The notes: generated by a model not told the origin, from the letters alone. Counted from the stretch's first letter, positions 42,498 to 53,601 are shown. The stretch is DNA of 60,000 nucleotides from Branchiostoma floridae (GCF_000003815.2 NC_049995.1:15188721-15248720); one strand, 5' to 3'. Numbers and translations: made by a program.

Positions 42498-45400
42498 CTA
42501 ATTTGCGTACAGTGAATTGAGCTGAGAAGCAGTTGGTCCTGAGCCATAAGAAAAATTTCTAGCATCCAAGGGTTCAGTGATTTTCTGAGACTGGCCCTGC
42601 CCTGTCTTATAATGCTGGTTTATATCTTCATACTGGTGATCCAGATCACTAGTTACTGCAGTAGCTGTGGTGTTCGCGTTGGATTTAGTGCTGAGCTTAG
42701 AGGGACCCTGCTCTACCTTATTATGTTGGTTCATATCTTCATACTGGTGATCATGACCACTGGTCACTACAGCATCTGTGGTGTTCGTATTGGATTTAAC
42801 GATAGCCTGATACTGCCCAACATTTTTGTAAAGAGAATTCAGCTTTGGGATTGAGGCAGGTGCTCGTATGCCATGTTGTGGACTTTTAGTGTCCAATGAT
42901 TCAGTAATCAGCTGATCTCCTGTCTGACTATGGCCACTAACGTTTACATCAGCTGTGGTGTTTGTGTTGGATTCAGTGATGGCCTGAGACTGGCCCTGCC
43001 CTGTCTGATCGTGATGGTTGTCAATATGTTCATACTGATTATGATCAATGGTAGATTTCTGGTCCTTTGGGGGTGTTACCACACCTGCGTACATGACATT
43101 TGGCTGTAGGGCAGCTAAAACTTCGTCATGAGATAAATTTCCTACTTTCACACCATGAGACTGGCCCTGCCCTGTCTGATCATGATTATTGGTAGATGCT
43201 AGGACCTTTGGAGGTGTTTCCACACCCGCGTACATTGCATTTGGCTTTAAGGCAGCCAGCACTTTGTTATGTGATCGACTTCCAACTTTCAGAGATTGAG
43301 TGTTAGCCTGAGATTGGCCCTGTCCTGTCTGATCATGATTATTGGTAGATGCTGGGACATTTGGAGGTGATCCCACACCTGCGTACATAACATTTGGTTT
43401 CAAGGCAGCCAGCACTTCGTCATGCGATAGTTTTCCAACTTTTTGAGATTGAGCGTTAGCCTGAGACTGGCCCTGCCCTGTCTGATCATGATGGTTGTCA
43501 ATATTTTCATAATGGTTGTCATAGTCACTGCTCAGTACAGAAGCGGTTGCGTTTGTGTTGTTGCCAATGACATTGGGATTCGGTCCTAAAGGGGGCTGAC
43601 TGCTCCTTCTTTTGTAGTAGATCGTCAGAATGATACTGCCAATCAGAACAAATCCAAATACTGAGCCACCAACAGAACTAATGAGAATAGGTTTATAAGA
43701 AATGCTGATTTCTGGTTTGTTTGAACTGATTAGAAGGGTTGGAGTTGTCGTTGGTTTTGTTGCGCCAACACTGCGTTTGAAGTACCAGTGATAGCGTGAG
43801 GTCACAGTACCGTTGTAACAGTTGTTAGAACGTACTGACGGCGTTGATATGGTTGGCTCTTCACATGTCATTTCGTCAGGATTGACATCTGTGAGCTTCT
43901 GTCCCTGGAAATTGTCTGGCTGGGTACATATTATCTGGTCTTTGAATAAGGGAAATTTGGTGATATTCAGCCTGAATGAAACCATCCTACAGTCACAGTG
44001 CCAGGGGTTCCTGTTAAGGTTTATGGTACGAATTGAAGGCAGTAAGAAGTAAAATGATAAATTAAACATGGTAGACATTTTGTTTGACTGTAGGTTCAAA
44101 GACTGGAGTAGGGTCAGACTTGAAAATGCCACAGAATGGATGTGAGTTATCTGGTTGTGGCTCAGGTCCAACTCTTGTAGCCGGGACATAATTCCAAATG
44201 TACCTGCCGAGATCTTGGTTATTTGGTTGTAGGATAGATACAACTTTTGTAGCTTGGGTAGATGTGCAAGTGCACCTGGCTGAATTATTTCTATCTGATT
44301 TCTGTACAGCCAAAGAATTTTGAGGTCGGTTAGGTTTGCGAATGAATCAAGACGAACCTCTGTTATGTTGTTGGACGACAGGAGCAAATTTGTCAGCTGA
44401 TGTTGATTTGCGAATAATCCAGGCTGAATCACTGCTATCTGGTTTTTGGACAGACAGATCTCTTTGACCTGGTGTAAATCTGCAAATGTCTCATCCTGAA
44501 TGTTTGCTATATTGTTGGAGGACAAGAACAACGTTTTGAGCTGGGTTAGATTTGCAAATGCAAGAGGATTAATGATTGTTATCTGGTTGTGGGACAGATA
44601 TAACCTTTGTAGCCGGGTTGAATTTGCGAATGCATCTGGCAGAATAATTGTTATTAGGTTCTTAGACAACCGCAACACTTCGAGCCGTGGTAGGTTTGCA
44701 AATGCACCAGGAAGAATCGTTGTAATCTGGTTGTTAGACAAGTCCAACTCTTTAATCTGGGGTAGATATGCAAATGAACCCTCCCGGACCGTTGTTATAT
44801 TGTTGTTGGACAGGTATAACTCTTGTATCTGGGATGGATTTGCAAATATGTCAGGCTGCATTATTGCTATTTGGTTCTCGGATAGGAATACTTCTTCGAG
44901 ACTAGTTAAATTTGCAAACGCACCCGGTTTAATCATTGATATCTGATTCTTGGATAGCTCAAAAGATGCGAGCCTTGGAAGATTTGAAAATGTACCTACA
45001 AGAATTGTGATTATCTGGTTGGAGGACAGACACAATGTATGTAACTGGGGTAGATTTTCAATCGTACCAAACTGAATATTCGTTATCTGGTTGAAAAAAA
45101 GGGACAACTCTCCGAGTCGGGGTAGATTTGCAAATGTACCAGGCATAATCATTGTTATTTTGTTGTTTTTCAGCCACAAATTTTCGATTGAAATCAAATC
45201 GGAGAATAGATCCGACTGAATCCCTGTTATCTGGTTGAAGGACAGATCCAAACGTAGTAGCCTGGTCAGATTTGCAAATGCACCAGACTGAATCGTTGTT
45301 ATCTTGTTGCGGGGCAGATATAACTGTTGTAACGACTTGAGATTCACAAATGTACCTGACTGAATGTTTCTTATCTGGTTCCAGGACAGGTCCAACCTTG

Positions 45401-45761
45401 TGAGACTGGATAGAACAAATGTACAGGGATGAATGTTAGTAATTTTGTTCTTGCTTAAGTCCAGCAATTTGAGCTTAGGCAAATTGGGAAAACAATCAAG
45501 AGTGGTGATGCTATCTCCCATCTCCAACGCAACCAAATCCCTATACAATACCAACTCGGACCGGTTTAAAGTTGCTATGAAATTACCTCTAAAATCTAAG
45601 GTAATAATGGATGTCGGGAGGTTCTGAGGGATGCTGGAAAGGGCCCGGTTAAGGCAACTGCATCGTGAAAATGGTCTGCAGCTGCAGTCGGCTTCCGGCG
45701 TGTTTGGTTCCTTCAGGATGATGAGAAGGAACATCAGCAGGTGTCGCCACCTTCTCCACAT
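42498..45761 (-). CDS. LRR5: leucine-rich repeat transmembrane receptor
   Basis: The product has 1087 residues, the longest of the family here. It has a signal peptide (MWRRWRHLLMFLLIIL), an LRRNT (CSC...CSC), 21 LRRs, an LRRCT with NPWHCDC near 582, a stalk and a membrane helix at about 690-714 (SSVGGSVFGFVLIGSIILTIYYKRR). The 373-residue tail has three units of LSHDEVLAALKPNVMYAGV type (two fit the ITIM pattern, one is NAMYAGV), YENI, YEHI, SLYKNV (fits both the ITIM pattern and YxN), QYQAI, YEDM, YEDI and the terminal LYAN. The frame is open 13 codons further upstream, but the paralogues support this start. It is closest to LRR3 in repeat number. Probably a cell-surface recognition receptor with signalling through SH2 proteins (inference). 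Confidence 0.92.
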   Translation of the reverse strand: MWRRWRHLLMFLLIILKEPNTPEADCSCRPFSRCSCLNRALSSIPQNLPTSIITLDFRGNFIATLNRSELVLYRDLVALEMGDSITTLDCFPNLPKLKLLDLSKNKITNIHPCTFVLSSLTRLDLSWNQIRNIQSGTFVNLKSLQQLYLPRNKITTIQSGAFANLTRLLRLDLSFNQITGIQSDLFSDLISIENLWLKNNKITMIMPGTFANLPRLGELSLFFNQITNIQFGTIENLPQLHTLCLSSNQIITILVGTFSNLPRLASFELSKNQISMIKPGAFANLTSLEEVFLSENQIAIMQPDIFANPSQIQELYLSNNNITTVREGSFAYLPQIKELDLSNNQITTILPGAFANLPRLEVLRLSKNLITIILPDAFANSTRLQRLYLSHNQITIINPLAFANLTQLKTLFLSSNNIANIQDETFADLHQVKEICLSKNQIAVIQPGLFANQHQLTNLLLSSNNITEVRLDSFANLTDLKILWLYRNQIEIIQPGALAHLPKLQKLYLSYNQITKISAGTFGIMSRLQELDLSHNQITHIHSVAFSSLTLLQSLNLQSNKMSTMFNLSFYFLLPSIRTINLNRNPWHCDCRMVSFRLNITKFPLFKDQIICTQPDNFQGQKLTDVNPDEMTCEEPTISTPSVRSNNCYNGTVTSRYHWYFKRSVGATKPTTTPTLLISSNKPEISISYKPILISSVGGSVFGFVLIGSIILTIYYKRRSSQPPLGPNPNVIGNNTNATASVLSSDYDNHYENIDNHHDQTGQGQSQANAQSQKVGKLSHDEVLAALKPNVMYAGVGSPPNVPASTNNHDQTGQGQSQANTQSLKVGSRSHNKVLAALKPNAMYAGVETPPKVLASTNNHDQTGQGQSHGVKVGNLSHDEVLAALQPNVMYAGVVTPPKDQKSTIDHNQYEHIDNHHDQTGQGQSQAITESNTNTTADVNVSGHSQTGDQLITESLDTKSPQHGIRAPASIPKLNSLYKNVGQYQAIVKSNTNTTDAVVTSGHDHQYEDMNQHNKVEQGPSKLSTKSNANTTATAVTSDLDHQYEDINQHYKTGQGQSQKITEPLDARNFSYGSGPTASQLNSLYAN

Positions 45762-45814
45762 GATGACCTGACACCTATACAGAACAAGAAACCCGTGCAT
45801 AAAGCCAAGCCAGC

Positions 45815-45823
45815 TTTATAAAA
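45815..45823 (-). promoter_or_regulatory. TATA-like box of LRR5
   Basis: TTTTATAAA on the minus strand, about 60 nt before the ATG, followed by GCTGGC as in LRR4 and LRR6. TTGTTCTGTATAG/GTGTCAGG lies between it and the start. Confidence 0.55.
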
Positions 45824-45829
45824 TACGTC

Positions 45830-48130
45830 ATGAGGAACTGTAGACTCACTGTGTAAAGGTGTAAATGGGTAACATCTTGGTCAAAAAAAGGAGAGAAAAT
45901 GTAGTCAGCCTTTATCTTCCCTCTCAGAACTTTGTTTTCCTTTTCATTTCATACCTAAATGTATTATTTGGAATTTCCGAACAGTTCTATAGTCATCAAA
46001 AGTTTCATGAATATATTTATCAGGCTGATAATGCACTGAATAAAGAGATTTTGTTTACAAAAGGGCCCACATGTTTTGGTGACGGTCTGTCACCCTCCTC
46101 TAGGCAATTCTGACTTGTTCATATTGTACGTAGTACTCTACAAATAAAAGTCGCTGCTTACAGATGCGCTCACAAACGCGAAAGGGTAGAAAGGTTAAGT
46201 TATTTTGGCCCATCGTTTTCTGCTTGTATGATTCATAGCACGTGCAATCAGTAGTTGTTTCTTTGTAGTGTGTAACAAACAGTTTTTGATTATATTGCTT
46301 TTACTTTGCAATGTAAATGCTAGTTTTGATTGTCTGAAGCCATCTTCTGAATATTTATGTAAAGATTGCTAACTCTTTTTGGTCGCTTTTAATGAATCAA
46401 TTTGTATATAATAAAATCAGCAAAAAGAAAGACGTTACAAAATATCTCATAAAATCTACATTTTCCTGAAATATCATTACAACAGATAATACAGGACAAT
46501 GTGTGATATAAAAAATAAAGTCAGTTTTTTGTATTTTTCTACATGAAGTAATGAATCTCATTACTCTGCATAGCAATGTTCAGAACGTATGAATACGACA
46601 TTGCTGTGTCCAGAGGACGTCTTGAGATATGCAGGTGACAAAATGATATAATATGTTGAAAATAAGTAACAATGTATCAATCTGACTGGAGATTGAAATT
46701 TAGAAATATGATTTCTGGCGCCAAAATCTTATAATACATCAAAATAAGGCTGAAAAAAAATTCTGTCTTATTTACTGCTTGTAGAATTCTTGCAAAGTAG
46801 TCAGTCCATTATAGTTTATAACAAAGAGATTGCAATAGTCTTTGTGATATGCTAGACTAAGTGTTCATTGTCTGAATCCGGCTTCTGAATATTGATAGAA
46901 AGCTGTCTACTCTTTTGCTGACTCTTGAGTTTACTCTATTTGTACATTGCAGAAAATTAGTAAAGGGAAAGAAGATTCAACACTTGTCTTCTGTTTAGAA
47001 TACCTCCGCCTATTCCTGCAACATCATAACAAACTGATGTTATACGGCTGACTTTCTTATTTAAAATAGGGACCATATTCTACGCAATACAAAAGGACAA
47101 AAATATCTCTTTAAACAAGTAAGATTTTGCAATACATTCATTATCTGAGACTTGTGTGAGAAAAAGTGCAATCATTAGCAGTTTCTTTAGAGTGTGTAAC
47201 AAACAGTTTCAGATTACTTTGGTGTTTGTGATATGCTAATGTTGATTGTCTGAACCCAGCTTATGAACATTGATAGAAGGTTGTTTACTCCTTTTGCTGT
47301 CTTTTGATTTCACTTTATCTGTACATTACGGAATTCGAAAAGGAAACTAGCCAAAGAATAGAAAAATAAACACTTAACTAAAAATTGCTTTAGCCTTTTC
47401 CTTCAACATCACAACAAACTGATATCATAATGTTATACGACTGTGTTTCTTACTTATAGTCACCATATCCTATACAACACAATAGTAAAAAAAAAAATTA
47501 GAAACAAGCTGTAGGAGCTGCTATGCGTTCGTTATTTGAGAGCTGTGTGAGAAAAATTGCAATCAGTAGCAGTTCCTTTGAAGTGTGTAACAAACAGTTT
47601 TAGATTACAATAGTCCTTGTGATATGCTAATGTTGTTAGTCTGAATCCAGCTTTTGAACATTGATATACGGTTGTTTTCTCTTTTGCTGACTTTTGCATT
47701 TATGTACATTGCAAAAAAATGAAATTAGTGTTTCTTACTTATAGTCGAGTCACCATATTCTACACAACGCAATAGTAAAAATATCTCCTTTAAACAGATG
47801 CTATTCGAACATTATCTAAGAATTGTGCGCGAAAAAGTGTCGTTACAACAACCTAAAACATTTTACATGAGAAAAACGTGATTTTGAAAGTGGCTGGGGC
47901 AATCTGTATTTTATGCTTTTAGCTTAATACTTTTTCCCCTAGCACGGAGCACCCTGGACCCCTTTTCAAAATTACATGCCATTGTATATGCACCCTAATC
48001 TTCAAGCAGATTTTTAAAGTTATTGAACTGCCAGGCTTCTTTGACAGGTATCAGTACTTTCCAACAATCGACAAACATTAAATCTTCCACCATTAAATCT
48101 TCCACCATGCTTGGAAAATTAGACCCCGTA
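45830..48130. repeat. LRR5 upstream region with SatA and 0.4-kb repeats
   Basis: Paralogous to 16925-20190 upstream of LRR2. One or two SatA units lie near 46250. Units with GATATGCTAATGTTG recur near 46850, 47230 and 47620. No gene. Confidence 0.7.
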
Positions 48131-48132
48131 TG

Positions 48133-48332
48133 GGGCCTATGTCACATGTTCAACCGGGACCCGGCCGGGCAGTTTTAGAGAACGAAAAATATGATATAAA
48201 AGACACCAATTGCAAGCTATATAGGACGTAAAGAGAATAGCCGTGGGCGTTATTTTTTTGTATATTTCTACGTATACATTTCTGTTTTTCGTTTCCACAA
48301 ACAGCCCTATCGGGGCCCAATTGGAAATGTGA
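48133..48332. mobile_element. MITE, GTCACATTTCC family
   Basis: The left end GTCACATGTTCAACCGGGAC is diverged; the right end is CAATTGGAAATGTGACGG. The interior GATATAAAAGACACCAA matches 20230 and 48635. Confidence 0.6.
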
Positions 48333-48338
48333 CGGAAA

Positions 48339-48488
48339 TACTGTAAATGCAGAAATTAACTTAAAACGACCGCGAACATTTTTCTATTATGGTATTAGAC
48401 TGCAGTCTATGGTGTTACCGCGAACTTAAATCTACCGCGAAAAGTACCGCGAAATTTAATCCCCGCGAACTTAAATGCATTTACAGTA
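48339..48488. mobile_element. 150-bp TA-flanked MITE
   Basis: TACTGTAAATGCA at the left is exactly inverted as TGCATTTACAGTA at the right, the TA being a likely target duplication of the mariner type. The interior has repeated CGCGAACTTAAA and CCGCGAAA phrases. It separates two elements of the previous family. Confidence 0.85.
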
Positions 48489-48569
48489 TAACAAACTGTC
48501 TACACAACAGATCTGCCCTAATGTTTATCAACTGGTTGATACATACTCTTTAAGCTGGTCTAAATGGCT

Positions 48570-48768
48570 TTAGACTTAAGTCACATTTCCAAACCAAGGC
48601 CGACCGGGCTGTGCAGCTTTCGGGAGGGAAAGAAATGATTTAAAAGACATCAAAATACACAAAATGTCAACATAACATTCATGGGCATAATTTGTGTCCA
48701 TGCATTTTGATTTTTCGTTTCGTTAAACATACCGGCTGGGCCCCGGTTTGGAAATGTGACCTAAGCCG
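48570..48768. mobile_element. MITE, GTCACATTTCC family, second copy
   Basis: AAGTCACATTTCCAAACC at the left; GGTTTGGAAATGTGACCTAA at the right. It corresponds to the right half of the composite at 20195-20505. Confidence 0.75.
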
Positions 48769-48786
48769 TATACAGATGGTACTTAC

Positions 48787-48990
48787 TGGGTAAGAGCTTG
48801 TGCAGAAGGCCTCCGACACAGGTTGCTACACTCTTGTTGGGTGCGGCATCTGTATGTAATGCCGTGTGGTAAATGACTAAAATTTAGTCTTACGTACAGG
48901 GCGTGTTGATTGTCTATGGCTAGCCTGCTGGCAATTTGAATACTATGAATATTTATTATCACGATGGACATAATAATACCTTACTATATT
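48787..48990 (-). other. Leader-exon-like block of LRR5
   Basis: On the minus strand it carries GCCATAGACAATCAACACGC and ends CTCTTACCCA/GTAAGTACC. It is 3.0 kb upstream of LRR5, same strand, and paralogous to 20520-20700. Confidence 0.5.
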
Positions 48991-49339
48991 CTCCTGTTGG
49001 AACTTCAGCTTTCCTTCTCACAAGTCTTTAGACAACGAACGCATAGAAGCGGCCACAGCTTGTTTGTCGAAATATTTATTTTTTGTACATCAATTATATT
49101 GTGCAGAAGAGGAGGAATAAGAAATACAGAAATACACTCCAATAAGATCAGTTTGCAATGATATTTCAGGAAAAAGTTTTTTCTTAAGAAAAGTGTTAAG
49201 TTTTCTGTTCTTCATTGATTCCAACAAAAACAAGACACTTGATATGCTATTATTATGTACATAGATGTAAATATTTTTCAAATAGCAAGCACGAGCCAAT
49301 CAAAACCTACCTATACTTAAGACCATCATTGGGTTGTTC
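48991..49339. other. Spacer paralogous to 21387-21690
   Basis: Shares GAAATACACTCCAATAAGATCAG-type sequence and GTTAAGTTTTCTGTTCTTCA with 21387-21690. Short frames on either strand are not convincing. Confidence 0.5.
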
Positions 49340-49575
49340 GTCACATGACACTACTATTATTATTTGATTATCTTTTATCTATTATCTCGTATTATTACTA
49401 TATTCTATGTGCTATTTTTTGTGAATTATTGATTACTATGTATTTTGTTTAGTATAGAGGAGGAGGGCCTAGTGTAAGCTATCTAGTTTCCCCTCCTCGT
49501 GCACCTGTACATGTGGTGTTTTATGTATTATTTTCTGTATTGTATTTTGTTGTGCAAATAAACAAACACACAAAC
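49340..49575 (+). mobile_element. LINE 3' end
   Basis: Contains GTTTCCCCTCCTCGTGCACC, then TGTATTTTGTTGTGCAAATA and AACAAACACAC, typical of the 3' untranslated end of a non-LTR element. It is absent from the paralogous site near 21690. Confidence 0.55.
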
Positions 49576-49578
49576 ATG

Positions 49579-49850
49579 GGGGTCGTGTGGCGCAGTCGGC
49601 AAGGCGTTTGATTTATAAACCAGAGGTTCTGGGTTCGAATCCGTTGGTGTGCCACCGATCTTGTGCCCTTGGGAAAGGCACCTAACACGACTTTCCCTAC
49701 TTCGATCGGTTGAAAATGAGCACCTAGCTTTGGTTAGGACCGTCCCTTAGATAGGGCGTTAAATGCTTAGAATGGAGGACAGGCAGACTACGTTAAAGAA
49801 CCCACCACACTTATCGAAAAGAGTCCAGGTGTGAGTGGATCAAATAAATC
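49579..49850 (+). mobile_element. tRNA-derived SINE
   Basis: Box A-like GTGGCGCAGTCGGCAAGG at about 49587 and box B-like GGTTCTGGGTTCGAATCC at 49625-49642 form a tRNA-like head with the spacing of a pol III promoter. A non-tRNA body follows, with TTGTGCCCTTGGGAAAGGCA and GATAGGGCGTTAAATGC. The head cannot fold as a complete tRNA with acceptor stem, so this is a SINE and not a tRNA gene. Confidence 0.85.
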
Positions 49851-49924
49851 TGTCAGATATACAGCTTGTACTGTTCATTACAAACCTGGTGTGTTAGGCT
49901 TAAGTCGGTTTACTGGGTATGTAA

Positions 49925-50290
49925 TACAAACAAGATGCACCCTACAAGATGCAAGCCAGAAGTTGGATTGGAAGATTGTGACATTTTCTAAGTGTTGGAA
50001 ATGGCAAAAAAAGCCTGGCCGTCAGAATACCTTTAACCATCTGCTTTACGATTGGGTTAGTCATCATAGTAGGTGTCCAGGGGTGTTGCGCACTCATACA
50101 TTATTTTGCACAGTGTAAACCGGGGTACAATCCTGACAGAACCAGACAATACAGATTTACCATATCTTCTTTTAAGGCCACTGGCCATCACTGAGTAGGC
50201 CAACACAAACACCGTAGTTGGTATATTCATCATGATCATAAATGTTAACATTATTCAATGCCAGTGGCAGACAATCGACACCAAATGTAT
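49925..50290 (+). other. Leader-associated sequence, paralogue of 21700-22060
   Basis: Shares CCTACAAGATGCAAGCCAGA, GCCTGGCCGTCAGAAT and the GGCCATCACTGAGTAGGCCA stretch that resembles the ITES tail phrase. The following block is split by later insertions and resumes near 51000-51654. Bases 50290-50440 show nothing. Confidence 0.45.
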
Positions 50291-50439
50291 CTAACCCGTG
50301 AGCTTATGCGAAGAAAAGGCTAGAACTGTACAGTTTTTGTTCTTATAGAGGTGTAGCTATCCTGTATGAAAACTAATCAAATGTTTATTTTCTCATTTCT
50401 TTCTCTATTCATTCATGCTCAGATACAGAGCCTACAACA

Positions 50440-50802
50440 CTTAGAGGCATCGTAAGCAATATCACAACGTTAAAAGTGGAAATATTGTGATTAATGCAGT
50501 CTGAATATTGACATCTAATGCACTATTTTAGCACATTTACATCATCATTTCATACTTTGAGCGGTTACAAACGGCCCAGGAACAAGTTGCATATGAGAAT
50601 TCCTGATCAAGTCCGTATTTTTGGGGGTCCAATAATAAGGAACATCCTCGTGCAACTTGTCTCTGGGCCGTTTCTAACCGCTCAAAGTATGAAATGATGA
50701 TGTAAATGTGAGAATACAGTGCAGTAGATGTCAATATCATGCAGATTGTCTTATTAAGAATTTTCCACTTTTAACGCTGTAATATTGCTTAGGATGCACT
50801 TA
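50440..50802. mobile_element. Large foldback element, about 145-bp arms
   Basis: Left arm about 50445-50590 and right arm about 50657-50800 are near-complete inverses, including CATCATTTCATACTTTGAGC and GGGCCGTTT. The loop of about 65 bp has no coding sequence. The outermost parts are less well matched. Confidence 0.85.
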
Positions 50803-51090
50803 ACACTACGTGGTAATTTGTAAGGGGATCGAAATATTTTTCTGCATACCTGTAGTGGAGAAGGTAACATAAAACATTACCCACACAACGTTGCGCATTT
50901 TCTTTCCCTTATAAAAAACTACGTTTCCAGTTGGGATGGAGTTTCATTCAGATTACCTTGGTATTAGGATACGGCTAGGACAAAAAAAACATATATTTCG
51001 AGATATGCTTGTTTATAATCTTCCTGATTCTTGGAATTATAAAATTCAATAATATTGAAATAGCCAGTATCAGACAATTAACACCCCCAT

Positions 51091-51478
51091 ATACACCTTT
51101 CTCACCCGGCGGCCATGATAGATCGAAGACGAGGTCAATGAGGCAAACAGACAAAACTTCTTTCTAAAATCGGCTCCGATTTAGTTTTCCCCAAACCGCA
51201 TAAACTTTCACGATATATGATCAAATAATAGATATTATAACTAGTGTTATGCGGCGAAAGATGTAGCCATTTAGAGTAGCGTAGACTGATCCCATAGTCC
51301 CTTAAGAGATGCAGAATAGAAACATAATAATGCAAATATTTGACAGACATATGCAGCCACTCTCTTATTGGTCGATTTGCTAATTGCCATGCCATCATTG
51401 ATTGAACTGCTAATTATGATGGACAGTCTTTTGTTTGCCTCATTGATCTATCATGGCCGCCGCGCGAGAAAGGTGTAT
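51091..51478. mobile_element. MITE with TACACCTTTCTC termini
   Basis: TATACACCTTTCTC at the left and GAGAAAGGTGTATA at the right, with GGCGGCCATGATAGATC and its inverse further in. The paralogous block near 31850 has CCCTATACGTACG with no element, so both filled and empty sites are present. Confidence 0.85.
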
Positions 51479-51479
51479 A

Positions 51480-51654
51480 CGTAAGACAACCTTGGGTTGT
51501 ACATTTGTATATCACACACTACCGAAGGACACACCATACAAGAGCAGCAGCTACCTGTGTCGGAGGCATTCTGCAACAGTTCTTGCCCAGAAATGAACAA
51601 CTGAAGCCATTTCGACAAGCTTAGATATGTTTCTGACTGTATACAAACATTAAG
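51480..51654 (+). other. Leader-exon-like block of LRR6
   Basis: Contains AACCTTGGGTTGTACATTTG, CTACCGAAGGACACACC and GTGTCGGAGGCATTCTGCA, and ends ACATTAAG/GTAAGTCTG. It is 2.3 kb upstream of LRR6 on the same strand. Bases 51655-52080 hold no recognisable gene. Confidence 0.55.
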
Positions 51655-52081
51655 GTAAGTCTGCATCTGTGTCTATGTATCCGATATAACCGCCCTTTCA
51701 CGGTAATACATCAACATATACATGTTTAATATATGTCCAGGAAGACTAACAGTGTACAATTTTGCATCACAGTTAATGGGCAAATAAAGCCTCTCAAAGC
51801 TTTTATGTCCATATCTGTATTGCAGGTATGATAGCCCTTCGGCGTAACACACTTGTCTGTGCCTGTATTTATGTAGTAGGTATGGCGTAACACGTCGGCT
51901 TCTCAGTCACGCGGTGCGGCAGCAGCTGGTTAGGTTTAAAACCTGTCCCTCCTAACCTTTGCACATCTAAATGTAAGCGCTGTTAAAAGTTTTCTTAGGA
52001 ACATGTTTATAGTATTAGTACTTTGTGCGAGTTCAACTCTACAATAGTTATAGAGATTTTGAACGCCTCGATTCTGGTACT

Positions 52082-52332
52082 TAGGCCCCCTTTCCACTAG
52101 ACGACGATCGCGATGCGCTCTCACTGCGACGTCCTAAATAGGATATGTGTAACCTTTGATTTCATACAGGGTATATCATACAGCATGTAAACGTGTGACT
52201 GTGAGAACAACAAAACACACAAAGTGTAAAAAGAAATCGTTTCTTTTCTATACAATTCGTTGAGCGATCTCTCAAATTCTATGTCGCAGAGAGAGCGCGA
52301 CGAAAGCGCCGTCCTAGTGGGAAGGGGGTATA
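52082..52332. mobile_element. MITE, CCCCCTTTCCACTAG family, complete
   Basis: The left end CCCCCTTTCCACTAGACGAC is inverted at the right as GTCCTAGTGGGAAGGGGG, and GCGCTCTC/GAGAGCGC match further in. Confidence 0.8.
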
Positions 52333-52419
52333 ACTAACTTAGAAATCGGTAAGTCCACCATCTTATAAGTCTTGCATTTTGCATAGTATGCGGACATTTT
52401 TTCTTTTGTATTTGAGTGG

Positions 52420-53110
52420 CATCCTCTGTACATCTGATTTCCTTTTGGTGACACCAGCACCCCTGTCATAGTTTTCTGTTGTGTAGATAGTTTTTTATTC
52501 CTTAATTTGTTTAATTATTCAAGCAGATGTTGGGTCGACGATTATCACATTTTCTGCTTGTTGGAAAGGGTAGGTGCCTGTCAAAAGCCTGTTCGTCAGA
52601 ACGCTTTCAATCTGCTTGGGGATTATGACTAGTAAACAGGCTAGCAGTGCTGTGCCGCCTTCGTTTTCATCTTCAGATGACGTACTCCATCCTACATATT
52701 TACCATCCAATCTTTCAAGGCCCTTATAATTATCCTCCAAACACCGGCACCCTCAGACTTTTCAAACGTATGCCAGCTCCTTTCATGTCCTCTATGAAGG
52801 CCCTTAAATTTCTTTTGTCTACCTCTTTCTTCTTTCGCCTAATGGCACCTACTTTTTAACAGTTTTTGAGTGCCACTGACTTGGTACACGTAGGATATAT
52901 CCTGCAAACTGCATTCTCTTCCCTGTGATGATGTTACTCAGTGTTTGGGACTTGGCGCTTCCCAAGATTTCTTCGTTGGTGGCGTGTTCCCACCATCTTA
53001 CTTTCTGGATCAAAAACACTTCCAGCTTTTTTGTCCAGTCTAGTTGAGCACTTACAAGTTTCAAGGCCACCGTCACCTTAGAATGTTTTACTGTTATTGT
53101 AAATGTAACT
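52420..53110 (-). mobile_element. LINE C-terminal remnant
   Basis: A 75-codon frame at 53076-52849 reads KVRWWEHATNEEILG then MQFAGYILRVP, like the TNEE.L...I..RRLRWAGH.LRM segment near the end of many non-LTR polyproteins. It continues out of frame towards 52500. Paralogous to 32500-33200. Confidence 0.65.
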
Positions 53111-53536
53111 TTCCTTATACAGGTAATTCTCCACCCCGTCGGTTAATGAGCACATAGCAGCCACCACAGCATATTTGTCTAAAGAGGAGCAAAGAAATTA
53201 TATTATATCCTTGCCATAGATGAGAAACACTGTCCTATGATATTCTTATTTTTGGAGAATAGTGATTAACTCTTCTCTCCGATAAAGAATTTTAAAAACT
53301 TTCTATCCTTTTGCAGATTTCTTCATCTACAAGGCACTAAGAGAGTCATTTATACCTCAGAAAACAGATAAAAAGTTAGCGACATCGATATTCAAAAGCT
53401 GGCTTCAGACAATCAACACCAGCATATCACTAAAACCATTTTAATTTAAAACTGTTTGTTCCTACAACAAAGGAACAGCTATTGATTGCATATAGCAAAC
53501 AAGCAAGAAACAAAGACCACACCTTTTTAGTACCAT

Positions 53537-53601
53537 TTGTGTGTGTGTCTTTGTGTATGTATGTGTGTGCATGTGTGTGTGGCAGTGTGTGTGTGTGTGT
53601 G

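Noticed and set aside
49579-49650. A tRNA gene
   Set aside because: Boxes A and B are present, but no complete acceptor stem is seen and a SINE body follows, so it is a SINE head.
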